This document shows positions 37,561 through 49,900 of a DNA stretch of 64,000 bases, one piece after another. The position numbers and the translations under genes were made by a program. The notes under the pieces are model-generated. The model ran no database searches. It saw nothing but the letters and a program-made list of their open reading frames with translations, and was not told the DNA's origin. Each line of letters opens with the position of its first letter. The stretch's first letter is position 1. This DNA comes from Bombus terrestris (taxonomy: Eukaryota; Arthropoda; Insecta; Hymenoptera; Apidae). Location of the stretch: the NCBI RefSeq assembly GCF_910591885.1, contig NW_025963582.1, positions 62,001 to 126,000 of the forward strand, written 5' to 3'.

Positions 37561-40240
37561 CCAACGATGTCCAACGGTGTCCAACGGTGTCCCACGGTGT
37601 CCAACGGTGTCCCACGTTGTCCCACGTTGTCCCACGTTGTCCCACGTTGTCCCACGTTGTCCAACGGTGTCCCACGGTGTCCAACGGTGTCCCACGTTGT
37701 CCCACGTTGTCCCACGTTGTCCCACGTTGTCCCACGTTGTCCCACGTTGTCCCACGTTGTCCCACGTTGTCCCACGTTGTCCCACGTTGTCCCACGTTGT
37801 CCCACGGTGTCCAACGGTGTCCAACGGTGTCCCACGTTGTCCCACGTTGTCCCACGTTGTCCAACGGTGTCCCACGTTGTCCCACGTTGTTCCATGGTTT
37901 CCCACGTTGTCCCACGTTGTCCCACGTTGTCCCACGGTGTCCAACGATGTCCAACGGTGTCCAACGGTGTCCAACGGTGTCCAACGGTGTCCCACGTTGT
38001 CCCACGTTGTCCAACGTTGTCCAACGGTGTCCAACGGTGTCCCACGTTGTCCCACGTTGTCCCACGGTGTCCAACGATGTCCAACGGTGTCCCACGTTGT
38101 CCCACGTTGTCCCACGGTGTCCAACGATGTCCAACGGTGTCCAACGGTGTCCCACGGTGTCCAACGGTGTCCCACGTTGTCCCACGTTGTCCCACGTTGT
38201 CCCACGTTGTCCCACGTTGTCCCACGTTGCCCAACGATGTCCAACGGTGTCCCACGTTGTCCCACGTTGTTCCATGGTTTCCCACGTTGTCCAACGGTGT
38301 CCCACGGTGTCCAACGTTGTCCCACGTTGTCCCACGTTGTCCCACGATGTCCAACGGTGTCCAACGACGTCCAACGGTGTCCAACTGTGTCCCACGTTGT
38401 CCCACGTTGTCCTACGTTGTCCCACGTTGTCCCACGTTGTCCCACGTTGTCCCACGTTGTCCCACGTTGTCCCACGGTGTCCAACGGTGTCCAACGATGT
38501 CCAACGGTGTCCAACGGTGTCCCACGTTGTCCCACGTTGTCCCACGTTGTCCCACGTTGTCCCACGGTGTCCAGCGATGTCCAACGGTGTCCCACGATGT
38601 CCACCGATGTCCAACGGTGTCCAACGGTGTCCAACGGTGTCCAACGGTGTCCAACGATGTCCAACGATGTCCAACGATGTCCAACGGTGTCCAACGGTGT
38701 CCCACGGTGTCCAACGGTGTCCCACGTTGTCCCACGTTGTCCCACGTTGTCCCACGTTGTCCCACGTTGTCCCACGTTGTCCCACGTTGTCCCACGGTGT
38801 CCAACGGTGTCCAACGATGTCCAACGGTGTCCAACGGTGTCCCACGTTGTCCCACGTTGTCCCACGGTGTCCAACGATGTCCAACGGTGTCCCACGTTGT
38901 CCCACGTTGTCCCACGTTGTCCCACGGTGTCCAACGGTGTCCAACGATGTCCAACGGTGTCCAACGGTGTCCCACGTTGTCCCACGTTGTCCCACGGTGT
39001 CCAACGATGTCCAACGGTGTCCCACGTTTTTCCACGTTGTCCCACGTTGTCCCACGTTGTTCCATGGTTTCCCACGTTGTCCCACGTTGTCCCACGTTGT
39101 CCCACGGTGTCCAACGATATCCAACGGTGTCCAACGGTGTCCCACGGTGTCCAACGGTGTCCCACGTTGTCCCACGTTGTCCCACGTTGTCCCACGTTGT
39201 CCCACGCTGTCCAACGGTGTCCCACGGTGTCCAACGGTGTCCAACGGTGTCCCACGTTGTCCCACGTTGTCCCACGTTGTCCCACGTTGTCCCACGTTGT
39301 CCCACGTTGTCCCACGTTGTCCCACGGTGTCCAACGGTGTCCAACGATGTCCAACTGTGTCCAACGGTGTCCCACGATGTCCACCGATGTCCAACGGTGT
39401 CCAACGGTGTCCAACGGTGTCCAACGGTGTCCAACGATGTCCAACGATGTCCAACGATGTCCAACGGTGTCCAACGATGTCCAACGATGTCCAACGGTGT
39501 CCCACGATGTCCAACGATGTCCAACGATGTCCAACGGTGTCCAACGGTGTCCCACGTTGTCCCACGTTGTCCCACGTTGTCCCACGGTGTCCAACGATGT
39601 CCAACGGTGTCCCACGTTGTCCAACGGTGTCCCACGTTGTCCCACGTTGTCCCACGTTGTCCCACGTTGACCCACGATGTCTCACGTTGTCCCACGTTGT
39701 CCCACGTTGTCCCACGTTGTCCCACGTTGTCCCACGTTGTCCCACGTTGTCCCACGTTGTCCCACGGTGTCCAACGGTGTCCAACGATGTCCAACGGTGT
39801 CCAACGGTGTCCCACGTTGTCCCACGTTGTCCCACGTTGTCCCACGGTGTCCAACGATGTCCAACGGTGTCCCACGTTGTCCCACGTTGTCCCACGTTGT
39901 CCCACGTTGTCCCACGTTGTCCCACGTTGTCCCACGTTGTCCCACGTTGTCCCACGTTGTCCCACGGTGTCCAACGATGTCCAACGGTGTCCCACGTTGT
40001 CCAACAGTGTCCCACGTTGTCCCACGTTGTCCCACGTTGTCCCACGTTGTCCCACGATGTCCCACGTTGTCCCACGTTGTCCCACGTTGTCCCACGTTGT
40101 CCCACGTTGTCCCACGTTGTCCCACGTTGTCCCACGTTGTCCCACGTTGTCCCACGTTGTCCCACGTTGTCCCACGTTGTCCCACGTTGTCCCACGTTGT
40201 CCCACGTTGTCCCACGTTGTCCCACGGTGTCCAACGGTGT
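37560..40240 (+). repeat. Third, partial copy of the 9-kb unit (equivalent to about 15,200-17,900)
   Basis: The ttccatggtt units at 37,891 and 38,271, tccaacgacg at 38,361, tcctacgttg at 38,411 and tccagcgatg at 38,571 lie exactly 22,360 bp after their partners in copy 1 (15,531, 15,911, 16,001, 16,051, 16,211). After a 270-bp gain around 38,760-38,940 the offset is 22,630 bp (tctcacgttg 39,681 against 17,051). It carries a private tccaacgata at 39,111, shared only with the next copy. The unit at 39,661 ends in A, giving a TGA in one plus frame. Confidence 0.84.
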
Positions 40241-40660
40241 CCAACGGTGTCCCACGTTGTCCCACGTTGTCCCACGTTGTCCAACGGTGTCCCACGTTGT
40301 CCCACGTTGTTCCATGGTTTCCCACGTTGTCCCACGTTGTCCCACGGTGTCCAACGATGTCCAACGGTGTCCCACGTTGTCCCACGTTGTCCCACGGTGT
40401 CCAACGATGTCCAACGGTGTCCAACGGTGTCCCACGGTGTCCAACGGTGTCCCACGTTGTCCCACGTTGTCCAACGGTGTCCCACGTTGTCCCACGTTGT
40501 TCCATGGTTTCCCACGTTGTCCCACGTTGTCCCACGTTGTCCCACGGTGTCCAACGGTGTCCAACGGTGTCCCACGGTGTCCAACGGTGTCCCACGTTGT
40601 CCCACGTTGTCCCACGTTGTCCCACGTTGTCCCACGTTGTCCCACGTTGCCCAACGATGT

Positions 40661-42540
40661 CCAACGGTGTCCCACGTTGTCCCACGTTGTCCCACGTTGT
40701 CCCACGTTGTCCCACGATGTCCCACGTTGTCCCACGTTGTCCCACGTTGTCCCACGTTATCCCTCGTTGTCCCACGTTGTCCCACGATGTCCCACGTTGT
40801 CCCACGTTGTCCCACGTTGTCCCACGTTGTCCCACGTTGTCCCACGTTGTCCCACGTTGTCCCACGTTGTCCCACGGTGTCCAACGGTGTCCAACGATGT
40901 CCAACGGTGTCCAACGATGTCCCACGTTGTCCCACGTTGTCCCACGTTGTCCCACGTTGTCCCACGTTGTCCCACGTTGTCCCACGGTGTCCAACGGTGT
41001 CCAACGATGTCCAACGGTGTCCAACTGTGTCTCACGTTGTCCCACGTTGTCCCACGTTGTCCCACGTTGTCCCACGTTGTCCCACGTTGTCCCACGGTGT
41101 CCAACGGTGTCCAACGATGTCCAACGGTGTCCAACTGTGTCCCACGTTGTCCCACGTTGTCCCACGTTGTCCCACGTTGTCCCACGATGTCCCACGTTGT
41201 CCAACGATGTCCAACGGTGTCCCACGTTGTCCCACGTTGTCCTACGTTGTCCCACGTTGTCCCACGTTGTCCCACGTTGTCCCACGTTGTCCCACGTTGT
41301 CCCACGGTGTCCAACGGTGTCCAACGATGTCCAACGGTGTCCAACGGTGTCCCACGTTGTCCCACGTTGTCCCACGTTGTCCCACGTTGTCCCACGTTGT
41401 CCCACGTTGTCCCACGTTGTCCCACGGTGTCCAACGATGTCCAACGGTGTCCCACGTTGTCCCACGTTGTCCTACGTTGTCCCACGTTGTCCCACGATGT
41501 CCCACGTTGTCCCACGTTGTCCCACGTTGTCCCACGTTGTCCCACGGTGTCCAACGGTGTCCAACGATGTCCAACGGTGTCCAACGGTGTCCCACGTTGT
41601 CCAACGGTGTCCCACGTTGTCCCACGTTGTCCCACGTTGTCCCACGTTGTCCCACGATGTCCCACGTTGTCCCACGTTGTCCCACGTTGTCCCACGTTAT
41701 CCCTCGTTGTCCCACGTTGTCCCACGATGTCCCACGTTGTCCCACGTTGTCCCACGTTGTCCCACGTTGTCCCACGTTGTCCCACGTTGTCCCACGTTGT
41801 CCCACGTTGTCCCACGGTGTCCAACGGTGTCCAACGATGTCCAACGGTGTCCAACGATGTCCCACGTTGTCCCACGTTGTCCCACGTTGTCCCACGTTGT
41901 CCCACGTTGTCCCACGTTGTCCCACGGTGTCCAACGGTGTCCAACGATGTCCAACGGTGTCCAACTGTGTCTCACGTTGTCCCACGTTGTCCCACGTTGT
42001 CCCACGTTGTCCCACGTTGTCCCACGTTGTCCCACGGTGTCCAACGGTGTCCAACGATGTCCAACGGTGTCCAACTGTGTCCCACGTTGTCCCACGTTGT
42101 CCCACGTTGTCCCACGTTGTCCCACGATGTCCCACGTTGTCCAACGATGTCCAACGGTGTCCCACGTTGTCCCACGTTGTCCTACGTTGTCCCACGTTGT
42201 CCCACGTTGTCCCACGTTGTCCCACGGTGTCCCACGTTGTCCCACGGTGTCCAACGGTGTCCAACGATGTCCAGCGGTGTCCAACGGTGTCCCACGTTGT
42301 CCCACGTTGTCCCACGTTGTCCCACGTTGTCCCACGTTGTCCCACGTTGTCCCACGTTGTCCCACGGTGTCCAACGATGTCCAACGGTGTCCCACGTTGT
42401 CCCACGTTGTCCTACGTTGTCCCACGTTGTCCCACGATGTCCCACGTTGTCCCACGTTGTCCCACGTTGTCCCACGTTGTCCCACGGTGTCCAACGGTGT
42501 CCAACGATGTCCAACGGTGTCCAACGGTGTCCCACGTTGT
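40661..42540 (+). repeat. 940-bp tandem duplication (40,661-41,600 | 41,601-42,540)
   Basis: Units match at a 940-bp offset: tcccacgtta 40,751/41,691, tccctcgttg 40,761/41,701, tctcacgttg 41,031/41,971, and tcctacgttg 41,241/42,181 and 41,471/42,411. The copies abut. The second has gained tccagcggtg at 42,271 and a CG-type unit at 42,221. So few differences in 94 units suggest a recent event. Confidence 0.9.
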
Positions 42541-43460
42541 CCCACGTTGTCCCACGTTGTCCCACGTTGTCCCACGTTGTCCCGCGTTGTCCCACGGTGT
42601 CCAACGATGTCCAACGGTGTCCCACGATGTCCACCGATGTCCAACGGTGTCCAACGGTGTCCAACGGTGTCCAACGGTGTCCAACGATGTCCAACGATGT
42701 CCAACGATGTCCAACGGTGTCCAACGGTGTCCCACGGTGTCCAACGGTGTCCCACGTTGTCCCACGTTGTCCCACGTTGTCCCACGTTGTCCCACGTTGT
42801 CCAACGGTGTCCCACGGTGTCCAACGGTGTCCCACGTTGTCCCACGTTGTCCCACGTTGTCCCACGTTGTCCCACGTTGTCCCACGTTGTCCCACGTTGT
42901 CCCACGTTGTCCCACGTTGTCCCACGTTGTCCCACGTTGTCCCACGGTGTCCAACGGTGTCCCACGTTGTCCCACGTTGTCCCACGTTGTCCAACGGTGT
43001 CCCACGTTGTCCCACGTTGTTCCATGGTTTCCCACGTTGTCCCACGTTGTCCCACGTTGTCCCACGGTGTCCAACGATGTCCAACGGTGTCCAACGGTGT
43101 CCAACGGTGTCCAACGGTGTCCCACGTTGTCCCACGTTGTCCCACGTTGTCCAACGGTGTCCAACGGTGTCCCACGTTGTCCCACGTTGTCCCACGGTGT
43201 CCAACGATGTCCAACGGTGTCCCACGTTGTCCCACGTTGTCCCACGGTGTCCAACGATGTCCAACGGTGTCCAACGGTGTCCCACGGTGTCCAACGGTGT
43301 CCCACGTTGTCCCACGTTGTCCCACGTTGTCCCACGTTGTCCCACGTTGTCCCACGTTGCCCAACGATGTCCAACGGTGTCCCACGTTGTCCCACGTTGT
43401 TCCATGGTTTCCCACGTTGTCCAACGGTGTCCCACGGTGTCCCACGTTGTCCAACGGTGT
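42541..43460 (+). repeat. Array segment between the 940-bp pair and the 1.7-kb triplet
   Basis: Ordinary 10-bp array. It opens with tcccgcgttg at 42,581 and a tcccacgatg-tccaccgatg pair at about 42,621, and holds ttccatggtt units at about 43,021 and 43,401. The order resembles about 15,100-15,950 and 37,500-38,300, so it is another partial copy of that part of the 9-kb unit. No gene, RNA or foreign insert is seen. Confidence 0.8.
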
Positions 43461-46400
43461 CCCACGTTGTCCCACGTTGTCCCACGTTGTCCCACGTTGT
43501 CCCACGTTGTCCCACGTTGTCCCACGTTGTCCCACGTTGTCCCACGTTGTCCCACGTTGTCCCACGTTGTCCCACGTTGTCCCACGTTGCCCAACGATGT
43601 CCAACGGTGTCCCACGTTGTCCCACGTTGTTCCATGGTTTCCCACGCTGTCCCACGTTGTCCCACGTTGTCCCACGGTGTCCAACGATGTCCAACGGTGT
43701 CCAACGGTGTCCAACGGTGTTCAACGGTGTCCCACGTTGTCCCACGTTGTCCCACGGTGTCCAACGATGTCCAACGGTGTCCCACGATGTCCACCGATGT
43801 CCAACGGTGTCCAACGGTTTCCAACGGTGTCCAACGGTGTCCAACGATGTCCAACGATGTCCAACGATGTCCAACGGTGTCCAACGGTGTCCCACGGTGT
43901 CCAACGGTGTCCCACGTTGTCCCACGTTGTCCCACGTTGTCCCACGTTGTCCCACGTTGTCCAACGGTGTCCCACGGTGTCCAACGGTGTCCCACGTTGT
44001 CCCACGTTGTCCCACGTTGTCCCACGTTGTCCCACGTTGTCCCACGTTGTCCCACGTTGTCCCACGTTGTCCCACGTTGTCCCACGTTGTCCCACGGTGT
44101 CCAACGGTGTCCAACGGTGTCCCACGTTGTCCCACGTTGTCCCACGTTGTCCAACGGTGTCCCACGTTGTCCCACGTTGTTCCATGGTTTCCCACGTTGT
44201 CCCACGTTGTCCCACGTTGTCCCACGGTGTCCAACGATGTCCAACGGTGTCCAACGGTGTCCAACGGTGTCCAACGGTGTCCCACGTTGTCCCACGTTGT
44301 CCCACGTTGTCCAACGATGTCCAACGGTGTCCCACGTTGTCCCACGTTGTCCCACGGTGTCCAACGATGTCCAACGGTGTCCCACGTTGTCCCACGTTGT
44401 CCCACGATGTCCAACGGTGTCCAACGACGTCCAACGGTGTCCAACTGTGTCCCACGTTGTCCCACGTTGTCCTACGTTGTCCCACGTTGTCCCACGTTGT
44501 CCCACGTTGTCCCACGTTGTCCCACGTTGTCCCACGGTGTCCAACGGTGTCCAACGATGTCCAACGGTGTCCAACGGTGTCCCACATTGTCCCACGTTGT
44601 CCCACGTTGTCCCACGTTGTCCCACGGTGTCCAGCGATGTCCAACGGTGTCCCACGATGTCCACCGATGTCCAACGGTGTCCAACGGTGTCCAACGGTGT
44701 CCAACGGTGTCCAACGATGTCCAACGATGTCCAACGATGTCCAACGGTGTCCCACGTTGTCCCACGTTGCCCAACGATGTCCAACGGTGTCCCACGTTGT
44801 CCCACGTTGTTCCATGGTTTCCCACGTTGTCCAACGGTGTCCCACGGTGTCCAACGTTGTCCCACGTTGTCCCACGTTGTCCCACGATGTCCAACGGTGT
44901 CCAACGACGTCCAACGATGTCCAACGGTGTCCCACGTTGTCCCACGTTGTCCCACGTTGTCCCACGTTGTCCCACGATGTCCCACGTTGTCCCACGTTGT
45001 CCCACGTTGTCCCACGTTGTCCCACGTTGTCCCACGTTGTCCCACGTTGTCCCACGTTGTCCCACGTTGTCCCACGGTGTCCAACGATGTCCAACGGTGT
45101 CCCACGTTGTCCAACAGTGTCCCACGTTGTCCCACGTTGTCCCACGTTGTCCCACGTTGTCCCACGATGTCCCACGTTGTCCCACGTTGTCCCACGTTGT
45201 CCCACGTTGTCCCACGTTGTCCCACGTTGTCCCACGTTGTCCCACGTTGTCCCACGTTGTCCCACGTTGTCCCACGTTGTCCCACGTTGTCCCACGTTGT
45301 CCCACGTTGTCCCACGTTGCCCAACGATGTCCAACGGTGTCCCACGTTGTCCCACGTTGTTCCATGGTTTCCCACGTTGTCCCACGTTGTCCCACGTTGT
45401 CCCACGGTGTCCAACGGTGTCCAACGGTGTCCAACGGTGTCCAACGGTGTTCAACGGTGTCCCACGTTGTCCCACGTTGTCCCACGGTGTCCAACGATGT
45501 CCAACGGTGTCCCACGATGTCCACCGATGTCCAACGGTGTCCAACGGTGTCCAACGGTGTCCAACGGTGTCCAACGATGTCCAACGATGTCCAACGATGT
45601 CCAACGGTGTCCAACGGTGTCCCACGGTGTCCAACGGTGTCCCACGTTGTCCCACGTTGTCCCACGTTGTCCCACGTTGTCCCACGTTGTCCAACGGTGT
45701 CCCACGGTGTCCAACGGTGTCCCACGTTGTCCCACGTTGTCCCACGTTGTCCCACGTTGTCCCACGTTGTCCCACGTTGTCCCACGTTGTCCCACGTTGT
45801 CCCACGTTGTCCCACGTTGTCCCACGTTGTCCCACGGTGTCCAACGGTGTCCAACGGTGTCCCACGTTGTCCCACGTTGTCCCACGTTGTCCAACGGTGT
45901 CCCACGTTGTCCCACGTTGTTCCATGGTTTCCCACGTTGTCCCACGTTGTCCCACGTTGTCCCACGGTGTCCAACGATGTCCAACGGTGTCCAACGGTGT
46001 CCAACGGTGTCCAACGGTGTCCCACGTTGTCCCACGTTGTCCCACGTTGTCCAACGGTGTCCAACGGTGTCCCACGTTGTCCCACGTTGTCCCACGTTGT
46101 CCAACGATGTCCAACGGTGTCCCACGTTGTCCCACGTTGTCCCACGGTGTCCAACGATGTCCAACGGTGTCCAACGGTGTCCCACGGTGTCCAACGGTGT
46201 CCCACGTTGTCCCACGTTGTCCCACGTTGTCCCACGTTGTCCCACGTTGTCCCACGTTGCCCAACGATGTCCAACGGTGTCCCACGTTGTCCCACGTTGT
46301 TCCATGGTTTCCCACGTTGTCCAACGGTGTCCCACGGTGTCCAACGTTGTCCCACGTTGTCCCACGTTGTCCCACGATGTCCAACGGTGTCCAACGACGT

Positions 46401-48090
46401 CCAACGGTGTCCAACTGTGTCCCACGTTGTCCCACGTTGTCCTACGTTGTCCCACGTTGTCCCACGTTGTCCCACGTTGTCCCACGTTGTCCCACGTTGT
46501 CCCACGGTGTCCAACGGTGTCCAACGATGTCCAACGGTGTCCAACGGTGTCCCACGTTGTCCCACGTTGTCCCACGTTGTCCCACGTTGTCCCACGGTGT
46601 CCAGCGATGTCCAACGGTGTCCCACGATGTCCACCGATGTCCAACGGTGTCCAACGGTGTCCAACGGTGTCCAACGGTGTCCAACGATGTCCAACGATGT
46701 CCAACGATGTCCAACGGTGTCCCACGTTGTCCCACGTTGCCCAACGATGTCCAACGGTGTCCCACGTTGTCCCACGTTGTTCCATGGTTTCCCACGTTGT
46801 CCAACGGTGTCCCACGGTGTCCAACGTTGTCCCACGTTGTCCCACGTTGTCCCACGATGTCCAACGGTGTCCAACGACGTCCAACGATGTCCAACGGTGT
46901 CCCACGTTGTCCCACGTTGTCCCACGTTGTCCCACGTTGTCCCACGATGTCCCACGTTGTCCCACGTTGTCCCACGTTGTCCCACGTTGTCCCACGTTGT
47001 CCCACGTTGTCCCACGTTGTCCCACGTTGTCCCACGTTGTCCCACGTTGTCCCACGTTGTCCCACGTTGTCCCACGTTGCCCAACGATGTCCAACGGTGT
47101 CCCACGTTGTCCCACGTTGTTCCATGGTTTCCCACGTTGTCCCACGTTGTCCCACGTTGTCCCACGGTGTCCAACGATGTCCAACGGTGTCCAACGGTGT
47201 CCAACGGTGTTCAACGGTGTCCCACGTTGTCCCACGTTGTCCCACGGTGTCCAACGATGTCCAACGGTGTCCCACGATGTCCACCGATGTCCAACGCTGT
47301 CCAACGGTGTCCAACGGTGTCCAACGGTGTCCAACGATGTTCAACGATGTCCAACGATGTCCAACGGTGTCCAACGGTGTCCCACGGTGTCCAACGGTGT
47401 CCCACGTTGTCCCACGTTGTCCCACGTTGTCCCACGTTGTCCCACGTTGTCCAACGGTGTCCCACGGTGTCCAACGGTGTCCCACGTTGTCCCACGTTGT
47501 CCCACGTTGTCCCACGTTGTCCCACGTTGTCCCACGTTGTCCCACGTTGTCCCACGTTGTCCCACGTTGTCCCACGTTGTCCCACGTTGTCCCACGGTGT
47601 CCAACGGTGTCCAACGGTGTCCCACGTTGTCCCACGTTGTCCCACGTTGTCCAACGGTGTCCCACGTTGTCCCACGTTGTTCCATGGTTTCCCACGTTGT
47701 CCCACGTTGTCCCACGTTGTCCCACGGTGTCCAACGATGTCCAACGGTGTCCAACGGTGTCCAACGGTGTCCAACGGTGTCCCACGTTGTCCCACGTTGT
47801 CCCACGTTGTCCCACGTTGTCCAACGGTGTCCAACGGTGTCCCACGTAGTCCCACGTTGTCCCACGGTGTCCAACGATGTCCAACGGTGTCCCACGTTGT
47901 CCCACGTTGTCCCACGGTGTCCAACGATGTCCAACGGTGTCCAACGGTGTCCCACGGTGTCCAACGGTGTCCCACGTTGTCCCACGTTGTCCCACGTTGT
48001 CCCACGTTGTCCCACGTTGTCCCACGTTGCCCAACGATGTCCAACGGTGTCCAACTGTGTCCCACGTTGTCCCACGTTGTCCTACGTTGT
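43461..48090 (+). repeat. Three adjacent copies of a 1.73-1.9-kb higher-order unit
   Basis: The unit boundaries fall near 43,461, 45,191 and 46,950-47,070. Repeated landmarks are a C-starting unit at 43,591/45,321/47,081 (preceding unit ends ttgc), ttcaacggtg at 43,721/45,451/47,211, tccaacgacg at 44,421/46,391 and 44,901/46,871, and tcctacgttg at 44,471/46,441/48,081. The first copy has about 120 bp near 45,070-45,190, including tccaacagtg at 45,111, that the second lacks. Private variants include tcccacattg at 44,581, tccaacgctg at 47,291, ttcaacgatg at 47,341 and tcccacgtag at 47,841. The third copy is incomplete. Confidence 0.82.
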
Positions 48091-49900
48091 CCCACGTTGT
48101 CCCACGTTGTCCCACGTTGTCCCACGTTGTCCCACGTTGTCCAACGGTGTCCAACGGTGTCCAACGATGTCCAACGGTGTCCAACGGTGTCCCACGTTGT
48201 CCCACGTTGTCCCACGTTGTCCCACGTTGTCCCACGGTGTCCAGCGATGTCCAACGGTGTCCCACGATGTCCACCGATGTCCAACGGTGTCCAACGGTGT
48301 CCAACGGTGTCCAACGGTGTCCAACGATGTCCAACGATGTCCAACGATGTCCAACGGTGTCCAACGGTGTCCCACGGTGTCCAACGGTGTCCCACGTTGT
48401 CCCACGTTGTCCCACGTTGTCCCACGTTGTCCCACGTTGTCCCACGTTGTCCCACGTTGTCCCACGGTGTCCAACGGTGTCCAACGATGTCCAACGGTGT
48501 CCAACGGTGTCCCACGTTGTCCCACGTTGTCCCACGGTGTCCAACGATGTCCAACGGTGTCCCACGTTGTCCCACGTTGTCCGACGTTGTCCCACGGTGT
48601 CCAACGGTGTCCAACGATGTCCAACGGTGTCCAACGGTGTCCCACGTTGTCCCACGTTGTCCCACGGTGTCCAACGATGTCCAACGGTGTCCCACGTTTT
48701 TCCACGTTGTCCCACGTTGTCCCACGTTGTTCCATGGTTTCCCACGTTGTCCCACGTTGTCCCACGTTGTCCCACGGTGTCCAACGATATCCAACGGTGT
48801 CCAACGGTGTCCCACGGTGTCCAACGGTGTCCCACGTTGTCCCAAGTTGTCCCACGTTGTCCCACGTTGTCCCACGCTGTCCAACGGTGTCCCACGGTGT
48901 CCAACGGTGTCCCACGTTGTCCCACGTTGTCCCACGTTGTCCCACGTTGTCCCACGTTGTCCCACGTTGTCCCACGTTGTCCCACGTTGTCCCACGGTGT
49001 CCAACGGTGTCCAACGATGTCCAACTGTGTCCAACGGTGTCCCACGATGTCCACCGATGTCCAACGGTGTCCAACGGTGTCCAACGGTGTCCAACGGTGT
49101 CCAACGATGTCCAACGATGTCCAACGATGTCCAACGGTGTCCAACGATGTCCAACGATGTCCAACGGTGTCCCACGATGTCCAACGATGTCCAACGATGT
49201 CCAACGGTGTCCAACGGTGTCCCACGTTGTCCCACGTTGTCCCACGTTGTCCCACGGTGTCCAACGATGTCCAACGGTGTCCCACGTTGTCCAACGGTGT
49301 CCCACGTTGTCCCACGTTGTCCCACGTTGTCCCACGTTGTCCCACGATGTCTCACGTTGTCCCACGTTGTCCCACGTTGTCCCACGTTGTCCCACGTTGT
49401 CCCACGTTGTCCCACGTTGTCCCACGTTGTCCCACGGTGTCCAACGGTGTCCAACGATGTCCAACGGTGTCCAACGGTGTCCCACGTTGTCCCACGTTGT
49501 CCCACGTTGTCCCACGGTGTCCAACGATGTCCAACGGTGTCCCACGTTGTCCCACGTTGTCCCACGTTGTCCCACGTTGTCCCACGATGTCCCACGTTGT
49601 CCCACGTTGTCCCACGTTGTCCCACGTTGTCCCACGTTGTCCCACGTTGTCCCACGTTGTCCCACGTTGTCCCACGTTGTCCCACGGTGTCCAACGATGT
49701 CCAACGGTGTCCCACGTTGTCCAACAGTGTCCCACGTTGTCCCACGTTGTCCCACGTTGTCCCACGTTGTCCCACGATGTCCCACGTTGTCCCACGTTGT
49801 CCCACGTTGTCCCACGTTGTCCCACGTTGTCCCACGTTGTCCCACGTTGTCCCACGTTGTCCCACGTTGTCCCACGTTGTCCCACGTTGTCCCACGTTGT
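47900..49900 (+). repeat. Fourth, partial copy of the 9-kb unit segment
   Basis: Landmarks lie 9,670 bp after those of the third copy: tcctacgttg 38,411/48,081, tccagcgatg 38,571/48,241, tcccacgttt 39,021/48,691, the shared private tccaacgata 39,111/48,781 and tctcacgttg 39,681/49,351. The shared private unit shows that this copy and the third derive from each other or from a recent common copy, not independently from copies 1 or 2. It overlaps the end of the 1.7-kb triplet and the start of the 1.46-kb pair because those later events reused its edges. Confidence 0.84.

Noticed and set aside
12057..47849. 11,930-codon plus-strand open frame as a giant repetitive protein gene
   Set aside because: Open frames of similar kind exist in all six frames and on both strands because the unit cycle lacks stops. 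Starts and stops fall on chance variant units, there is no non-repeat domain, signal peptide or flanking regulatory sequence, and single-base losses do not close the frame.
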